Source: an uncultured Bacteroidota bacterium (GTDB lineage: Bacteria > Bacteroidota > Bacteroidia > AKYH767-A > OLB10). From it: a stretch of DNA of 64,000 nucleotides. Below, one piece after another: positions 9,720-18,683 of this stretch; position 1 is the stretch's first letter, and each line of letters begins with the position of its first letter. A model generated the notes under the pieces. It searched no databases. It saw only the letters and a list, made by a program, of their open reading frames with translations, and was not told the DNA's origin. Location: NCBI GenBank assembly GCA_900696575.1, contig CAADHD010000021.1:1-64000 (forward strand), given 5' to 3'. The position numbers were made by a program, and so were the translations under genes.

Positions 9720-10445
9720 ATGTCAGGCAGTTTAGTCATCATACCGACCTACAACGAAAAAGAAAACATTTCTGCCGTTATAGAGGCCGTAATGAATCTT
9801 AAGGAGGGTTTTCATGTTCTGGTGGTTGATGACAATTCTTCTGACGGCACGCCACAGGAAGTTGAAAACCTAATGGCGGGTAAATATTCAGGCAGATTAT
9901 TTCTTGAAAAGCGTGCCGGTAAACTTGGATTGGGCACTGCTTACCTTCATGGTTTCAAATGGGCATTGCAAAGACAGTATGATTTTATTTTTGAAATGGA
10001 TGCCGATTTTTCGCATAATCCTGAAGATTTGCCTGTCTTGCTAAAGGCCTGCATGGCCGATGCCGATATGGCCATAGGGTCGAGATACATAAAAGGAATT
10101 ACCGTGGTAAACTGGCCGCTGGGAAGGTTGCTCATATCCTTTTTCGCTTCGCTGTATGTGCGCATGGTTACAGGCATGCCTGTACGCGATTCCACGGCCG
10201 GCTTTGTCTGCTACCGCAGAAAAGTGCTGGAAACCATTCCGCTGGATAAAATCAAGTTTACAGGGTATGCATTTCAAATCGAAATGAAATTCATGGCATG
10301 GACAAGAAAATTCAGGCTGAAAGAAATCCCCATCATTTTTAAAGACCGCGAAATGGGAAAGTCAAAAATGAGTGCCGGTATTTTTAATGAAGCGCTTTTC
10401 GGAGTCATACAGATGAAGATGAAAAGTTTTTTCGGAAAGGAATAG
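9720..10445 (+). CDS. Polyprenol-phosphate mannosyltransferase (GT2, Dpm1-like)
   Basis: Transfers a hexose, usually mannose from GDP-mannose, to a polyprenyl phosphate at the inner face of the membrane, giving a lipid-linked sugar donor. The 241-residue GT2 domain shows IIPTYNEKENI at the start, VVDDNSSDGT near residue 40, the metal-binding EMDADFSHNP near 90 and the C-terminal DREMGKSKM motif typical of dolichol-phosphate mannose synthases. There is no C-terminal membrane domain, so it is the soluble Dpm1 type. It lies in line with the deoxyhypusine-synthase-like gene and converges on aroE with only two bases between stop codons. The actual sugar is inferred. Confidence 0.9.
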   Translation: MSGSLVIIPTYNEKENISAVIEAVMNLKEGFHVLVVDDNSSDGTPQEVENLMAGKYSGRLFLEKRAGKLGLGTAYLHGFKWALQRQYDFIFEMDADFSHNPEDLPVLLKACMADADMAIGSRYIKGITVVNWPLGRLLISFFASLYVRMVTGMPVRDSTAGFVCYRRKVLETIPLDKIKFTGYAFQIEMKFMAWTRKFRLKEIPIIFKDREMGKSKMSAGIFNEALFGVIQMKMKSFFGKE

Positions 10446-10447
10446 TT

Positions 10448-11200
10448 TCAGCGGCTCCAGATTTCCCATGAAAGTTCGGCTTGTTTAATCAGCATCTTCA
10501 ATCCGTTTTGGGTACGGCAGCCGGCAGCCGCTTTCCCTTTTCTTAAAAATAAGGTTTGCTGAGGATTGTAAATTAAATCGTAAAGAAGGGTGGTTCGTTT
10601 CAGAAACCGGTATGGAATATCAGGACAGGAGTTTTTGTCGGGGAACATACCCAGCGGAGTAGTGTTGATGATAATTTGAAAACTGTTGAATAATGCTTCA
10701 TCTTTCAAATCATGGTAGGAAAGTATTTCACCGGAAGGATTCCGTGAAGTAAAAGCAATTTTCCGAATCTGCGGAATCTGTTTCAATGCATAATGAACAG
10801 CCCTTGAGGCTCCGCCCGTTCCGAGAATCAAAACATGCCGGTGATGAGGTTTGAGCAATGGAAGCAATGTTTCTTTAAATGCCGGAGCATCGGTATTGAA
10901 AGCTTTGACGGAAAAATTAGTTCCATTACGGATAATGTTCAGGCAATTAGCTGCGCCAATGGCAAGTGCAGTTTCATCGGTTTCATCCACGGTTTTCAAT
11001 ACAACTTCTTTGTAAGGAATGGTAACATTCAATCCGTAAAGGGTGGTTTCTGTTTCGATTAATGGTTTTAGTCCGGCAATATCGGTTAGCTCAAAATTTT
11101 TATACTGAGCAGGAATGTTATCCTTACTAAACTTACTTGAAAAAAAACTTACGGAGAAGGAGTGAGCCAGCGATTTTCCAATCAAACCATAAAGGCGCAT
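10448..11200 (-). CDS. aroE: Shikimate dehydrogenase
   Basis: Reduces 3-dehydroshikimate to shikimate with NADPH in aromatic amino acid synthesis. The 250-residue protein has the substrate-binding start GLIGKSLAHSFS, NVTIPYKE with the catalytic lysine, NTDAPAFK with the paired aspartate, the dinucleotide motif LGTGGASRAV and INTTPLGMFPD. It is the last gene of a tight minus-strand run that starts at the TPR gene near 14.36 kb, 15 bases after the VTT membrane protein. The start ATG at 11200 is unambiguous. Confidence 0.95.
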   Translation of the reverse strand: MRLYGLIGKSLAHSFSVSFFSSKFSKDNIPAQYKNFELTDIAGLKPLIETETTLYGLNVTIPYKEVVLKTVDETDETALAIGAANCLNIIRNGTNFSVKAFNTDAPAFKETLLPLLKPHHRHVLILGTGGASRAVHYALKQIPQIRKIAFTSRNPSGEILSYHDLKDEALFNSFQIIINTTPLGMFPDKNSCPDIPYRFLKRTTLLYDLIYNPQQTLFLRKGKAAAGCRTQNGLKMLIKQAELSWEIWSR

Positions 11201-11215
11201 GGCTTTATTTCTTTT

Positions 11216-11830
11216 TCAGTTAATGTATTTCAGGATAAAAAATCCGCCAACGAGCAATACCACAAACAGAATGGAAAGCAGTTCGAAGTATTTATCAATA
11301 AACGGTTTTATTTTTTTACCGAAGAAGTAAAACAAGGCTGACACAGCAAAAAACCGGATGGGCCTGCCAATGCTGATGGCTAGCATAAATGTAAAAAAAT
11401 CATAACGGAAAAGCCCGGAAGCCACGGTGAAAACTTTAAAAGGAATGGGAGTAATGGCTGCTACAATAATACCCCAGAAGCCATAGGTTTCGAAGAGTTC
11501 ATTTATTTTTTCTACTGATTTCTCGCTTGGGTCGAAAAAGTTTATCAAAGCAGTGCCGGCATCGCTGAATAAATAACCAAGCCCGTAACCGAGCACAGCG
11601 CCAACTACCGAGCCTGCTGTACATACCAAGGCAAACCGGAACGATTTTGAAGGAACGGAAAATGCCATGGCGATAAGCAGCACATCAGGAGGAATGGGGA
11701 AGAAAACAGCTTCGGCCAATGCAAAAACAAACAAGGCCTGCTGTGCATTGGGTTTTGCCGAAAAAGATTCAGTCCAGTCTTTGCAACGGTTAATCCATTG
11801 AAAAAACTTCAGCGATTTCAGTTTGCTCAT
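11216..11830 (-). CDS. VTT-domain (YqaA/DedA-like) membrane protein
   Basis: A 204-residue inner-membrane protein of the SNARE-associated/VTT superfamily. Hydrophobic segments alternate with the reentrant-loop signature region (AVFFPIPPDVLLIAMAF and GIIVAAITPIPFKVFTVASG). Members are linked to lipid scrambling and undecaprenyl-phosphate recycling, but the YqaA branch is not well characterised. I start it at ATG 11830, one base after the rhodanese stop (TGA-A-ATG), which implies translational coupling; the longer frame back to 11875 would overlap the rhodanese gene. Substrate unknown. Confidence 0.85.
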   Translation of the reverse strand: MSKLKSLKFFQWINRCKDWTESFSAKPNAQQALFVFALAEAVFFPIPPDVLLIAMAFSVPSKSFRFALVCTAGSVVGAVLGYGLGYLFSDAGTALINFFDPSEKSVEKINELFETYGFWGIIVAAITPIPFKVFTVASGLFRYDFFTFMLAISIGRPIRFFAVSALFYFFGKKIKPFIDKYFELLSILFVVLLVGGFFILKYIN

Positions 11831-11831
11831 T

Positions 11832-12149
11832 TCAGTATTTTGTGAGGGTAGGGTCCACCTCACCGGCATAAGCAAGAATGCCGCCTTTTAGGTTATACAG
11901 ATTAGTAAAACCGCATGAGGACTCAAGATGTTTGATAACTGTAGCGCTGCGTGCACCGCTGCGGCAATAAAAAACTACCGGAATATCGCGATTGATTTTT
12001 TCATGTTCTGTTGCAACCTGTGCCATGGGAATGTTTTCTCCTCCAATGCTGGCAATGCTTGTTTCGTAGGGCTCGCGCACATCAATCAGTTGAAAATTTT
12101 TTCCGGATTCAGTCCAGTGTTTAAGTTCGGTGGGGCTTATTTCTTTCAT
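11832..12149 (-). CDS. Rhodanese-like domain protein
   Basis: A single-domain rhodanese of 105 residues, a cytoplasmic sulfur-carrier or sulfurtransferase fold. The active-site loop reads CRSGARS, so the catalytic cysteine and the six-residue loop of true sulfurtransferases are present, and the fold start QLIDVREPYE is intact. It lies 12 bases after comA and one base before the VTT gene in the same operon. A sulfur-handling protein next to phosphosulfolactate synthase may be meaningful, although rhodaneses occur widely. Confidence 0.9.
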   Translation of the reverse strand: MKEISPTELKHWTESGKNFQLIDVREPYETSIASIGGENIPMAQVATEHEKINRDIPVVFYCRSGARSATVIKHLESSCGFTNLYNLKGGILAYAGEVDPTLTKY

Positions 12150-12161
12150 AAGAGAAAAAAT

Positions 12162-12944
12162 TCATGGATGGTTTTGATCTTCTTTTTTCAGAAATTGAAA
12201 AAAAGTATCGCTTCTTAAACCCAGCCTGAGTGTTTCGAGCGCGATGATTTCATTAGGTGCAATGTTGCCGAGATTCACATTGCATCCGAACAATTTGATA
12301 AAGTAAACCTGTTGTGATTTCTGAGGCGATTCCCAAATGATATTTTCAGGATTTACTTTGGCTATAATTTTATTGATGAGAACCACATGCGCCTTTCCGC
12401 TGGGGCGATAAATGCCAACCGTTCCGCTTTCGCGTGCTTCGGCAATTACTTTCCAGGCTCCGGCTTCGAGTTCACGCTGCATCATTTCAATCCACTTTAC
12501 CGGATGAATAAGAATGCCTTCTTCCTTGCTGCCTACTTCAGACAAAACGGTAACATGTTTTTTCAGCTCGCGGATGTACTCACATTTTTTATTATGCGAA
12601 AGGGTAATACTGCCGTCAGAAATTTCAGCATGAGTAAGTTTGTATTTATCTATCAGTTTCAGATAATCTTTAAAACTTCCGCGTTCAATAAATGCTTCGA
12701 GCAATGTTCCTCCGAAATACACGTTCATTCCGGCATTGCGATACACGGCTAATTTATCTTCAAGACGTGGAGTAATGCAGGCGCTGCCAAAACCTAGTTT
12801 AAGCAGGTCAATAAATTCAAATCCTGTTTCGGCTAGATTTTCCGCTTCATGAACACTCAGGCCTTTATCCATAACCATGGTAAGCCCGGTATCGCGGGGT
12901 TTTTCAGTTCGGTCAGGTAATCCGGTAACGAAAAAGTTTTTCAT
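12162..12944 (-). CDS. comA: Phosphosulfolactate synthase (ComA family)
   Basis: The family adds sulfite to phosphoenolpyruvate to give phosphosulfolactate, the first step of coenzyme M synthesis in methanogens. Bacteroidota do not make coenzyme M, so here the product more likely leads to sulfolactate or cysteate, for example for sulfonolipids; that is inference. The 260-residue protein shows the TIM-barrel signatures: RDTGLTMVMDKGL, DLLKLGFGSA, NVYFGGTLLEAF, HAEISDGSITL, LSEVGSKE and WESPQKSQQ. It overlaps the TPR gene by four bases (ATGA) and is followed by the rhodanese gene. Confidence 0.9.
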   Translation of the reverse strand: MKNFFVTGLPDRTEKPRDTGLTMVMDKGLSVHEAENLAETGFEFIDLLKLGFGSACITPRLEDKLAVYRNAGMNVYFGGTLLEAFIERGSFKDYLKLIDKYKLTHAEISDGSITLSHNKKCEYIRELKKHVTVLSEVGSKEEGILIHPVKWIEMMQRELEAGAWKVIAEARESGTVGIYRPSGKAHVVLINKIIAKVNPENIIWESPQKSQQVYFIKLFGCNVNLGNIAPNEIIALETLRLGLRSDTFFQFLKKEDQNHP

Positions 12945-14359
12945 TCAGTGCCGTAATTGGCGATAAGCTCATTCAAATGCTTGTCATTATGCAGTTGAGG
13001 ACAAATGGAAAATACAATTTGATAACCGTTGCGGTCTAAGTGCAGCGCCTTTTCAAAAATGGCATACGCTTCTTTATTTCTTTTATTCAGAAAAAGATAA
13101 CAGGCGAGCCGGAAATGCAATTCTGAATCGCTGCTGTTGGCAGCCAATGCGTCTATGCAGTTGCCTAATGCATCTTCATAATCTCCTCTTTCAATCTGGC
13201 AGTTCAGAATAGCATACCATGCTTTGAGGTTTTTCCTGTCGAGATTTATGGCCTGTAAGTAATTTTCATAAGCAGATTCAGGGCAGTGGGTGTTCAATTC
13301 ACAATTGCCGGCAACCAGAAAATAATCACTTATATTTCTGTTTAAATCAATGGCTTTGCGAATGTAATGGTTGGCTTCCTGCCAGCGATTTTGTTCGGTA
13401 TAAGTAATAGCAATGCCGTAAAAAGCATCGGAATAGTTGGGATTAATCTTAACCGACTTACGGAAATAAAATCGTGATTCGCTCATTTGTCCTAAACGAA
13501 AATAACAGTCGCCAATGCAGTAGAGCGTATAGCTTTCAAGCATTGAAAAACGAAGTGTGCGCTTATAAAGCTCAATGGCTTCTTCATACCTGCCGGCACC
13601 AACATAAGCAGAAGCCAATTGAACAATGGCATTCAGAAAATCATCGTCAATGGCAAGACAATACTCCAGCGCTTCAATGGCTTTCTCGTGGTTTTCAACG
13701 CGCAGGTATAAGTTACCAAGGGCATACCAGGCCATTAAATCATACGGGTCCGAATCAATCAGTTCCTCTGCTTTCATGATACCACGTTCCACCTGATGGG
13801 TGATAAAATAGAAATCAACAAACTCTTCGGAAGCCATGATTCCATCGGTTCCGAATTCTAATGCCTTCAGAATGCAATCTTCTGCTTTCGGCAAATTATT
13901 CACTTGCCTGTAAGCAAATGCAAGATTCACATAAATGTCTTCTGGCATGTCGGCATAATCAACGGCAATTTCAAAATTGTCAATTGCCTGCTGATATTGT
14001 TCTATGTCAAGATAAATGTTTCCTTTCAGAATATAAATTTCTTTTTCACCGGGATGTTTTTTTTCCAGTTCATTAAGCAGGCTTAGTGCTTCGGCATCTT
14101 TGCCTGCAAGGGAAACAAGGTCAGCCTGCTTTAGTTGCAGGTCAAAGTCATGGGGATGAAGTTTTAAACCAAACTGAAGCACTTCTTCGGCCTTATCAAG
14201 CATGTTATTTGCCTGATGATGTTCAATCATATTGAGAAGGGTTCCGGCATCGAAGTAATAATGTTCGCGGGCGCGAATCATATTTTCGAATCGGCCTAAA
14301 GCAGAACTAAGTTCTTTCTGATATTCTTCGTAACCTTCGTTTTCCTCGTTATCGAACAT
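12941..14359 (-). CDS. Tetratricopeptide-repeat protein
   Basis: A 472-residue protein built almost entirely of TPR helices: about a dozen 34-residue units, such as EALSLLNELEKKHPGEKEIY, AWYALGNLYLRVENHEKAI and AFYGIAITYTEQNRWQEA. It is likely a scaffold for protein partners. No signal peptide or lipobox is present, so it is probably cytoplasmic. I choose ATG 14359; the frame extends to a TTG at 14413. First gene of the operon TPR-comA-rhodanese-VTT-aroE, overlapping comA by four bases. The specific partner is unknown. Confidence 0.85.
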   Translation of the reverse strand: MFDNEENEGYEEYQKELSSALGRFENMIRAREHYYFDAGTLLNMIEHHQANNMLDKAEEVLQFGLKLHPHDFDLQLKQADLVSLAGKDAEALSLLNELEKKHPGEKEIYILKGNIYLDIEQYQQAIDNFEIAVDYADMPEDIYVNLAFAYRQVNNLPKAEDCILKALEFGTDGIMASEEFVDFYFITHQVERGIMKAEELIDSDPYDLMAWYALGNLYLRVENHEKAIEALEYCLAIDDDFLNAIVQLASAYVGAGRYEEAIELYKRTLRFSMLESYTLYCIGDCYFRLGQMSESRFYFRKSVKINPNYSDAFYGIAITYTEQNRWQEANHYIRKAIDLNRNISDYFLVAGNCELNTHCPESAYENYLQAINLDRKNLKAWYAILNCQIERGDYEDALGNCIDALAANSSDSELHFRLACYLFLNKRNKEAYAIFEKALHLDRNGYQIVFSICPQLHNDKHLNELIANYGTE

Positions 14360-14500
14360 GATTGCTTGTTCCGGCCAGCCGGCTGCAGCCGGTGCTTTCT
14401 TTTTCAAAGACAAAATTAAGGAAAATGAGCGAAGCCATTAGCCGCTTCAACCCGTTTTTTAACACCTTTTTGTTTAGGAGTAAATAAAGTTAAGGCAGGA

Positions 14501-17500
14501 TCAGGCTTTCTTATTCTCATTGGAAAGATCAACTACCACGGGGGTAGCAATACATACCGATGAATAGGTACCTACTATAATGCCCATAAGCAAGGCAAAA
14601 GAAAATCCACGGATTACTTCACCCCCAAAAACAAAGATGGCAAACAATACAAAGAAAATAGTCAGTGAGGTGTTTATAGTTCTGCTTAAAGTTGCATTCA
14701 ATGCAGTGTTGATGAGTGATTTTCTTTCCATCTTGGGATGGTCGGTTATAAATTCACGTATTCGGTCAAATACAACAACAGTGTCATTCATGGAATAACC
14801 CATAACGGTAAGAATGGCGGCAATGAATGCCTGATCAATATCCAGAGAAAAAGGAAGTATTCCCCAGAAGAGGGAGAATAGCGAAAGAATTATCAAAGTA
14901 TCATGAGCAAGGGCAATGATGGCCCCGGCACCATAAGACCATTTACGGAAGCGAAGCAATATGTAAAGAAAGATTACAATTAACGAAAAAGTAACTGCCA
15001 GTATCGCTTCTTTTTTAATGTCATCCGCAATGGTGGGTCCCACCTTCTGCGAACTCATTATTTGAGCTTTACTGATGCCGAGCGCATTCACAATGGCGTT
15101 CTCTGCATTATCATCAGCTTCTGCAGAGTTGTCATTGATCAGGAAGGCAGTAGTAATACGAACCTGGTTGCTCGGGCCGAACGTTTTTACCTCAGGCGCT
15201 CCATTGAGAGGGGCGGTAAGCTGCGATCGGATATCGGAGGTTGAAACAGGTTGATCAAACCTTACCACATAACTTCTTCCGCCTTTAAAATCCACTCCAA
15301 AGCTGAATCCGCGGATAGCCATGCTGGCAATACCTGCAACGACTATGATACCGGAAATAGCATAAAAGATTTTACGGTTGCCTACAAAATCAATCTTCGT
15401 GTTTTTAAACAGGTTTTCATTCCAGGGGAAAGAAAAGCGGATAGGTTTGTTTCTGTCAAGATTCCATTCGAAGCGAAGGCGGGTAATAAAGATAGCCGAA
15501 AAGAGTGAAGTGAGAATTCCGATAATCAGTGTTGTGGCAAACCCCTGTATCGGGCCGGAGCCGAATACAAAAAGAATAATACCGGTAAGCAATGTTGTTA
15601 CGTTGGCATCAATAATGGCGCTGTATGCACGCTTAAACCCATCGCTTACGGCAAGACGGATTCCTTTGCCTTGTTTTAACTCTTCGCGGATACGTTCATA
15701 AATAAGAATGTTGGCATCAACGGCCATACCAAGAGTAAGCACGATACCGGCAATACCGGGCAGAGTAAGCACAGCCCCCAAAGAAGCTAATACCCCCATA
15801 ATAAAAAATACGTTGGCAAACAATGCAAGATCTGCTGCCCATCCTGCATTGTTGTAATAAACAATCATGAAAACCAGTACGAGGAATAAGGCTATCAGAA
15901 ATGATAACAACCCCGAATTAATGGCTTCCTTACCTAAAGACGGACCAACCACGGCTTCTTCAACTATACGTGCAGGTGCTGGCAGTTTACCGGCTTTAAG
16001 AATGTTGGCCATATCTTTAGCTTCGCTGATGCTAAACTGTCCGGTAATAGATGAACGGCCTCCGGCAATCTCACCCTGAACGGTCGGAAAGGAATACACA
16101 TATCCGTCAAGAACAATAGCCACACTTCGACCTACATTTTCACCGGTTAATCGCTTCCATATTTTGGCTCCTTCGGCATTCATGTTCATTACAATTTCGG
16201 GCATGCTGTTAAACTGCCCGAAATCCTGACGGGCATCTACTATTACACTGCCGTCCAGAGGAGGATTGCCATCGCGTGATGTAACTTTCAAAGCAATTAA
16301 CTCTAGTGCACTTGAGCCTTCCGTGGGTGGTTTTACGCCCCAGGCAGCCTTGAAATCTTTTGGAAGCATTGCTTTTACTTCAGGCAAGGCAAGAATGCGG
16401 TTTACCTTTGATGTGTCTTTAATTAAAGCATATCCTACCACAGGACCTTTGCGGTATTCGCTTTGGTTATTCTGATTCTGAAATATGGCCGGGCTTAAAA
16501 CAGCAAACAGAGGATTCTCTTTTGCAAATTCTTCAAAAGTCTTGGCTCCCGTGGTGTCTTTCTTACTTGTATCGCCTTCAATTTCGGTGAGCAGGGATTT
16601 GTCTTTTGTTGTGTCCGGTTCAGAAGACTTTTCTGCTGATTTACTGTCAAGTGCAGCTAATGGATTTTCTGTTTCAGAGGAAGCAGAGGTATCGGTTGAT
16701 GGTTCCGGTTCTTTCCCTGTAAGTAAATACGGCTTCTCTCTTAGCAGGTCGTTTACTTTCTGTAAGTCATCAAACACCTCACTGTTTTCATAGGTTTCCC
16801 AGAATTCAAGACGGGCAGTACCCTGCAACAATTTGCGAACACGTTCAGGCTCTTTAACTCCGGGTAACTCTACCAAAATTCTGCCTGAGCCTAATTGCTG
16901 TATGTTGGGTTGGGTTACTCCGAATTTATCAATACGGGTTCTAAGGATGTTGTAAGTACGGTCAACAGCATCATTGCTTTCTGTACGGATAACTTTCAGC
17001 ACTTCATCGTTGGTACTGTTAAACCCGATTTTTCCCTGAAATTCCATACTGTTGAAAATGGCGGCCAGCTTTGCATTCGGGTCTGCTTTTGAAAATGCCC
17101 GGCCGAAAAGCGTAACAAAATCTTCCTGACTATTACGTTGCATGATGCGGGCATCATTTAATGCCTGCTGAAAAACCGGATCAGAGCTGTTGGCTCCGGC
17201 CATTACCTGTACAAGGTCAGCAACCGAAACTTCGAGCGTTACATTCATCCCGCCCTTAAGGTCAAGGCCAAGGTTTATTTCCCGCTCTTTACACTCTTTG
17301 TAAGTGTAATTTTTAAGCAGCAGATTATAAACCCCGGTGTTCTGAATCGAGTCAATGTAATTGCTGTAAAGTTTTTCATCACCGCCCGAAGCTTTTTTGG
17401 CTTTATTTTCAACGGTACGGGTTACAATGGTGAAGGAAAGTTGATAAAGACATACCACTGCCAGCAGTATAGCCAACAGCCTGATTGCACCTTTGCTTTG

Positions 17501-17503
17501 CAT
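14501..17503 (-). CDS. secDF: Protein translocase subunits SecD and SecF, fused
   Basis: SecDF pulls exported proteins across the inner membrane using the proton gradient and so serves the whole Sec-dependent secretome, including T9SS cargo. SecD and SecF are one 1000-residue chain, common in Bacteroidota. The N-terminal membrane helix is followed by the P1 domain (LGLDLKGGMNVTLEV). The second SecD block reads LGMAVDANILIYERIREEL near residue 600. SecF starts near 700 with SFGVDFKGGRSYVVRF and contains GYSMNDTVVVFDRIREF. An acidic Ser/Asp/Lys-rich insertion sits at about 250-330. The conserved Asp-Arg pairs of both halves are present. A perfect TACGTTTG box lies upstream at 17555-17562. Confidence 0.97.
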   Translation of the reverse strand: MQSKGAIRLLAILLAVVCLYQLSFTIVTRTVENKAKKASGGDEKLYSNYIDSIQNTGVYNLLLKNYTYKECKEREINLGLDLKGGMNVTLEVSVADLVQVMAGANSSDPVFQQALNDARIMQRNSQEDFVTLFGRAFSKADPNAKLAAIFNSMEFQGKIGFNSTNDEVLKVIRTESNDAVDRTYNILRTRIDKFGVTQPNIQQLGSGRILVELPGVKEPERVRKLLQGTARLEFWETYENSEVFDDLQKVNDLLREKPYLLTGKEPEPSTDTSASSETENPLAALDSKSAEKSSEPDTTKDKSLLTEIEGDTSKKDTTGAKTFEEFAKENPLFAVLSPAIFQNQNNQSEYRKGPVVGYALIKDTSKVNRILALPEVKAMLPKDFKAAWGVKPPTEGSSALELIALKVTSRDGNPPLDGSVIVDARQDFGQFNSMPEIVMNMNAEGAKIWKRLTGENVGRSVAIVLDGYVYSFPTVQGEIAGGRSSITGQFSISEAKDMANILKAGKLPAPARIVEEAVVGPSLGKEAINSGLLSFLIALFLVLVFMIVYYNNAGWAADLALFANVFFIMGVLASLGAVLTLPGIAGIVLTLGMAVDANILIYERIREELKQGKGIRLAVSDGFKRAYSAIIDANVTTLLTGIILFVFGSGPIQGFATTLIIGILTSLFSAIFITRLRFEWNLDRNKPIRFSFPWNENLFKNTKIDFVGNRKIFYAISGIIVVAGIASMAIRGFSFGVDFKGGRSYVVRFDQPVSTSDIRSQLTAPLNGAPEVKTFGPSNQVRITTAFLINDNSAEADDNAENAIVNALGISKAQIMSSQKVGPTIADDIKKEAILAVTFSLIVIFLYILLRFRKWSYGAGAIIALAHDTLIILSLFSLFWGILPFSLDIDQAFIAAILTVMGYSMNDTVVVFDRIREFITDHPKMERKSLINTALNATLSRTINTSLTIFFVLFAIFVFGGEVIRGFSFALLMGIIVGTYSSVCIATPVVVDLSNENKKA

Positions 17504-17554
17504 GTAATTGAGATTTAATCGGTTAAGTAAAAACTACGTTTTTTAAAAAGCCCG

Positions 17555-17562
17555 CAAACGTA
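17555..17562 (-). promoter_or_regulatory. Bacteroidota -7 promoter box for secDF
   Basis: The minus strand reads TACGTTTG, 51 bases upstream of the secDF ATG in the 180-base divergent gap with kynA. No clear -33 TTTG is visible at the expected distance. Confidence 0.5.
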
Positions 17563-17683
17563 AGTGATTTTTTGGAATAAGGCAGTCATATCGCTAGGTA
17601 TTTAAAATAAGTGACCGGGGTAGTAAATCGTCATTATAACCTTCGTTGCTCAATAACTACTTTTATCCCCGCTTTTAAGAATT

Positions 17684-18652
17684 ATGAGTACAAACGTTAT
17701 CAATACCAAACTGGCAAAACTTGAAGAGAAATATGTTGCTATGGGGCAGGATATGGAAAGTTACCTTGACGGACTATTAATTTCCAATTACCTCACGTAC
17801 TGGGATTATGTGCATGTTGACAAACTACTTTCGCTTCAAAACCCTAAAACCGATTTTCCTGATGAGATGATTTTTATAATGTATCATCAGGTAACAGAGC
17901 TTTACTTTAAATTAGTACTGCATGAAATGGAGCAGATTGCCAACAATGGCAGAATCGTTATGCCCAGTGGCCAAGACATGGGATGGAATACAACACTTGA
18001 CCCTGTTTTTTTTCTCAAGAGAATTACCCGTTGCGTAAGGTATTTTGAAGCGCTTACCAAGTCGTTTGATATTATGATTGACGGCATGGAGCCCGAGCAG
18101 TTTCTGCGTTTCAGAATGGCTTTGCTTCCGGCCAGTGGTTTTCAAAGTGCTCAGTACCGCATGATTGAGATTTGCAGTACCGATTTAATCAGATTGGTTG
18201 ATAAGGAAGTTCGTCCGCAATTTGAAGGAAAAGATTGCCCGGTTGAAGAGCTGTTCGAAAATATTTACTGGAAAAAAGGAGCCACTGAGCTTGGAACAGG
18301 AAAAAAGACACTTACACTTAAACAGTTTGAAAAGAAATATGCCGGGCAATTCATTGCAATGGCTAAAGAATATCACTCAAAAAATATTTGGCAGAAATAC
18401 CTTTCGCTCAGCCAAAAGGACAGAAACAATCCTGCATTGATTGAAGCATTAAGAAAATTTGATGCGCAGGTAAATGTTCACTGGCCAATGGTACATCTTA
18501 AATCGGCTGCACGTTACCTGCAAAAAGACCCGGAAGACATTGCAGCCACAGGAGGCACCAACTGGCAGAAGTATCTCCCGCCTAAGCATCAGCGAAGGGT
18601 CTTTTACCCAACATTGTGGAGTGAAGAAGAATTGAAAAACTGGGGCCGCTAA
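17684..18652 (+). CDS. kynA: Tryptophan 2,3-dioxygenase family protein
   Basis: A haem dioxygenase that opens the indole ring of tryptophan to N-formylkynurenine, the first step of the kynurenine pathway. The 322-residue protein shows the opening SNYLTYWDYVHVDKLL, IMYHQVTELYFKLVLHE with the active-site histidine followed by glutamine, and FRMALLPASGFQSAQYR, the substrate-binding stretch. HWPMVHLKSAARYL near the C-terminus is the likely location of the haem-ligand histidine. It is divergent from secDF and followed 31 bases later by a sugar dehydrogenase. A cyclase-family gene at 48.4 kb could act as the next enzyme. A T8 tract at 18006-18013 is in frame. Confidence 0.9.
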   Translation: MSTNVINTKLAKLEEKYVAMGQDMESYLDGLLISNYLTYWDYVHVDKLLSLQNPKTDFPDEMIFIMYHQVTELYFKLVLHEMEQIANNGRIVMPSGQDMGWNTTLDPVFFLKRITRCVRYFEALTKSFDIMIDGMEPEQFLRFRMALLPASGFQSAQYRMIEICSTDLIRLVDKEVRPQFEGKDCPVEELFENIYWKKGATELGTGKKTLTLKQFEKKYAGQFIAMAKEYHSKNIWQKYLSLSQKDRNNPALIEALRKFDAQVNVHWPMVHLKSAARYLQKDPEDIAATGGTNWQKYLPPKHQRRVFYPTLWSEEELKNWGR

Positions 18653-18683
18653 GCTGCCACATCTAAAAAACATATTAATCCTA

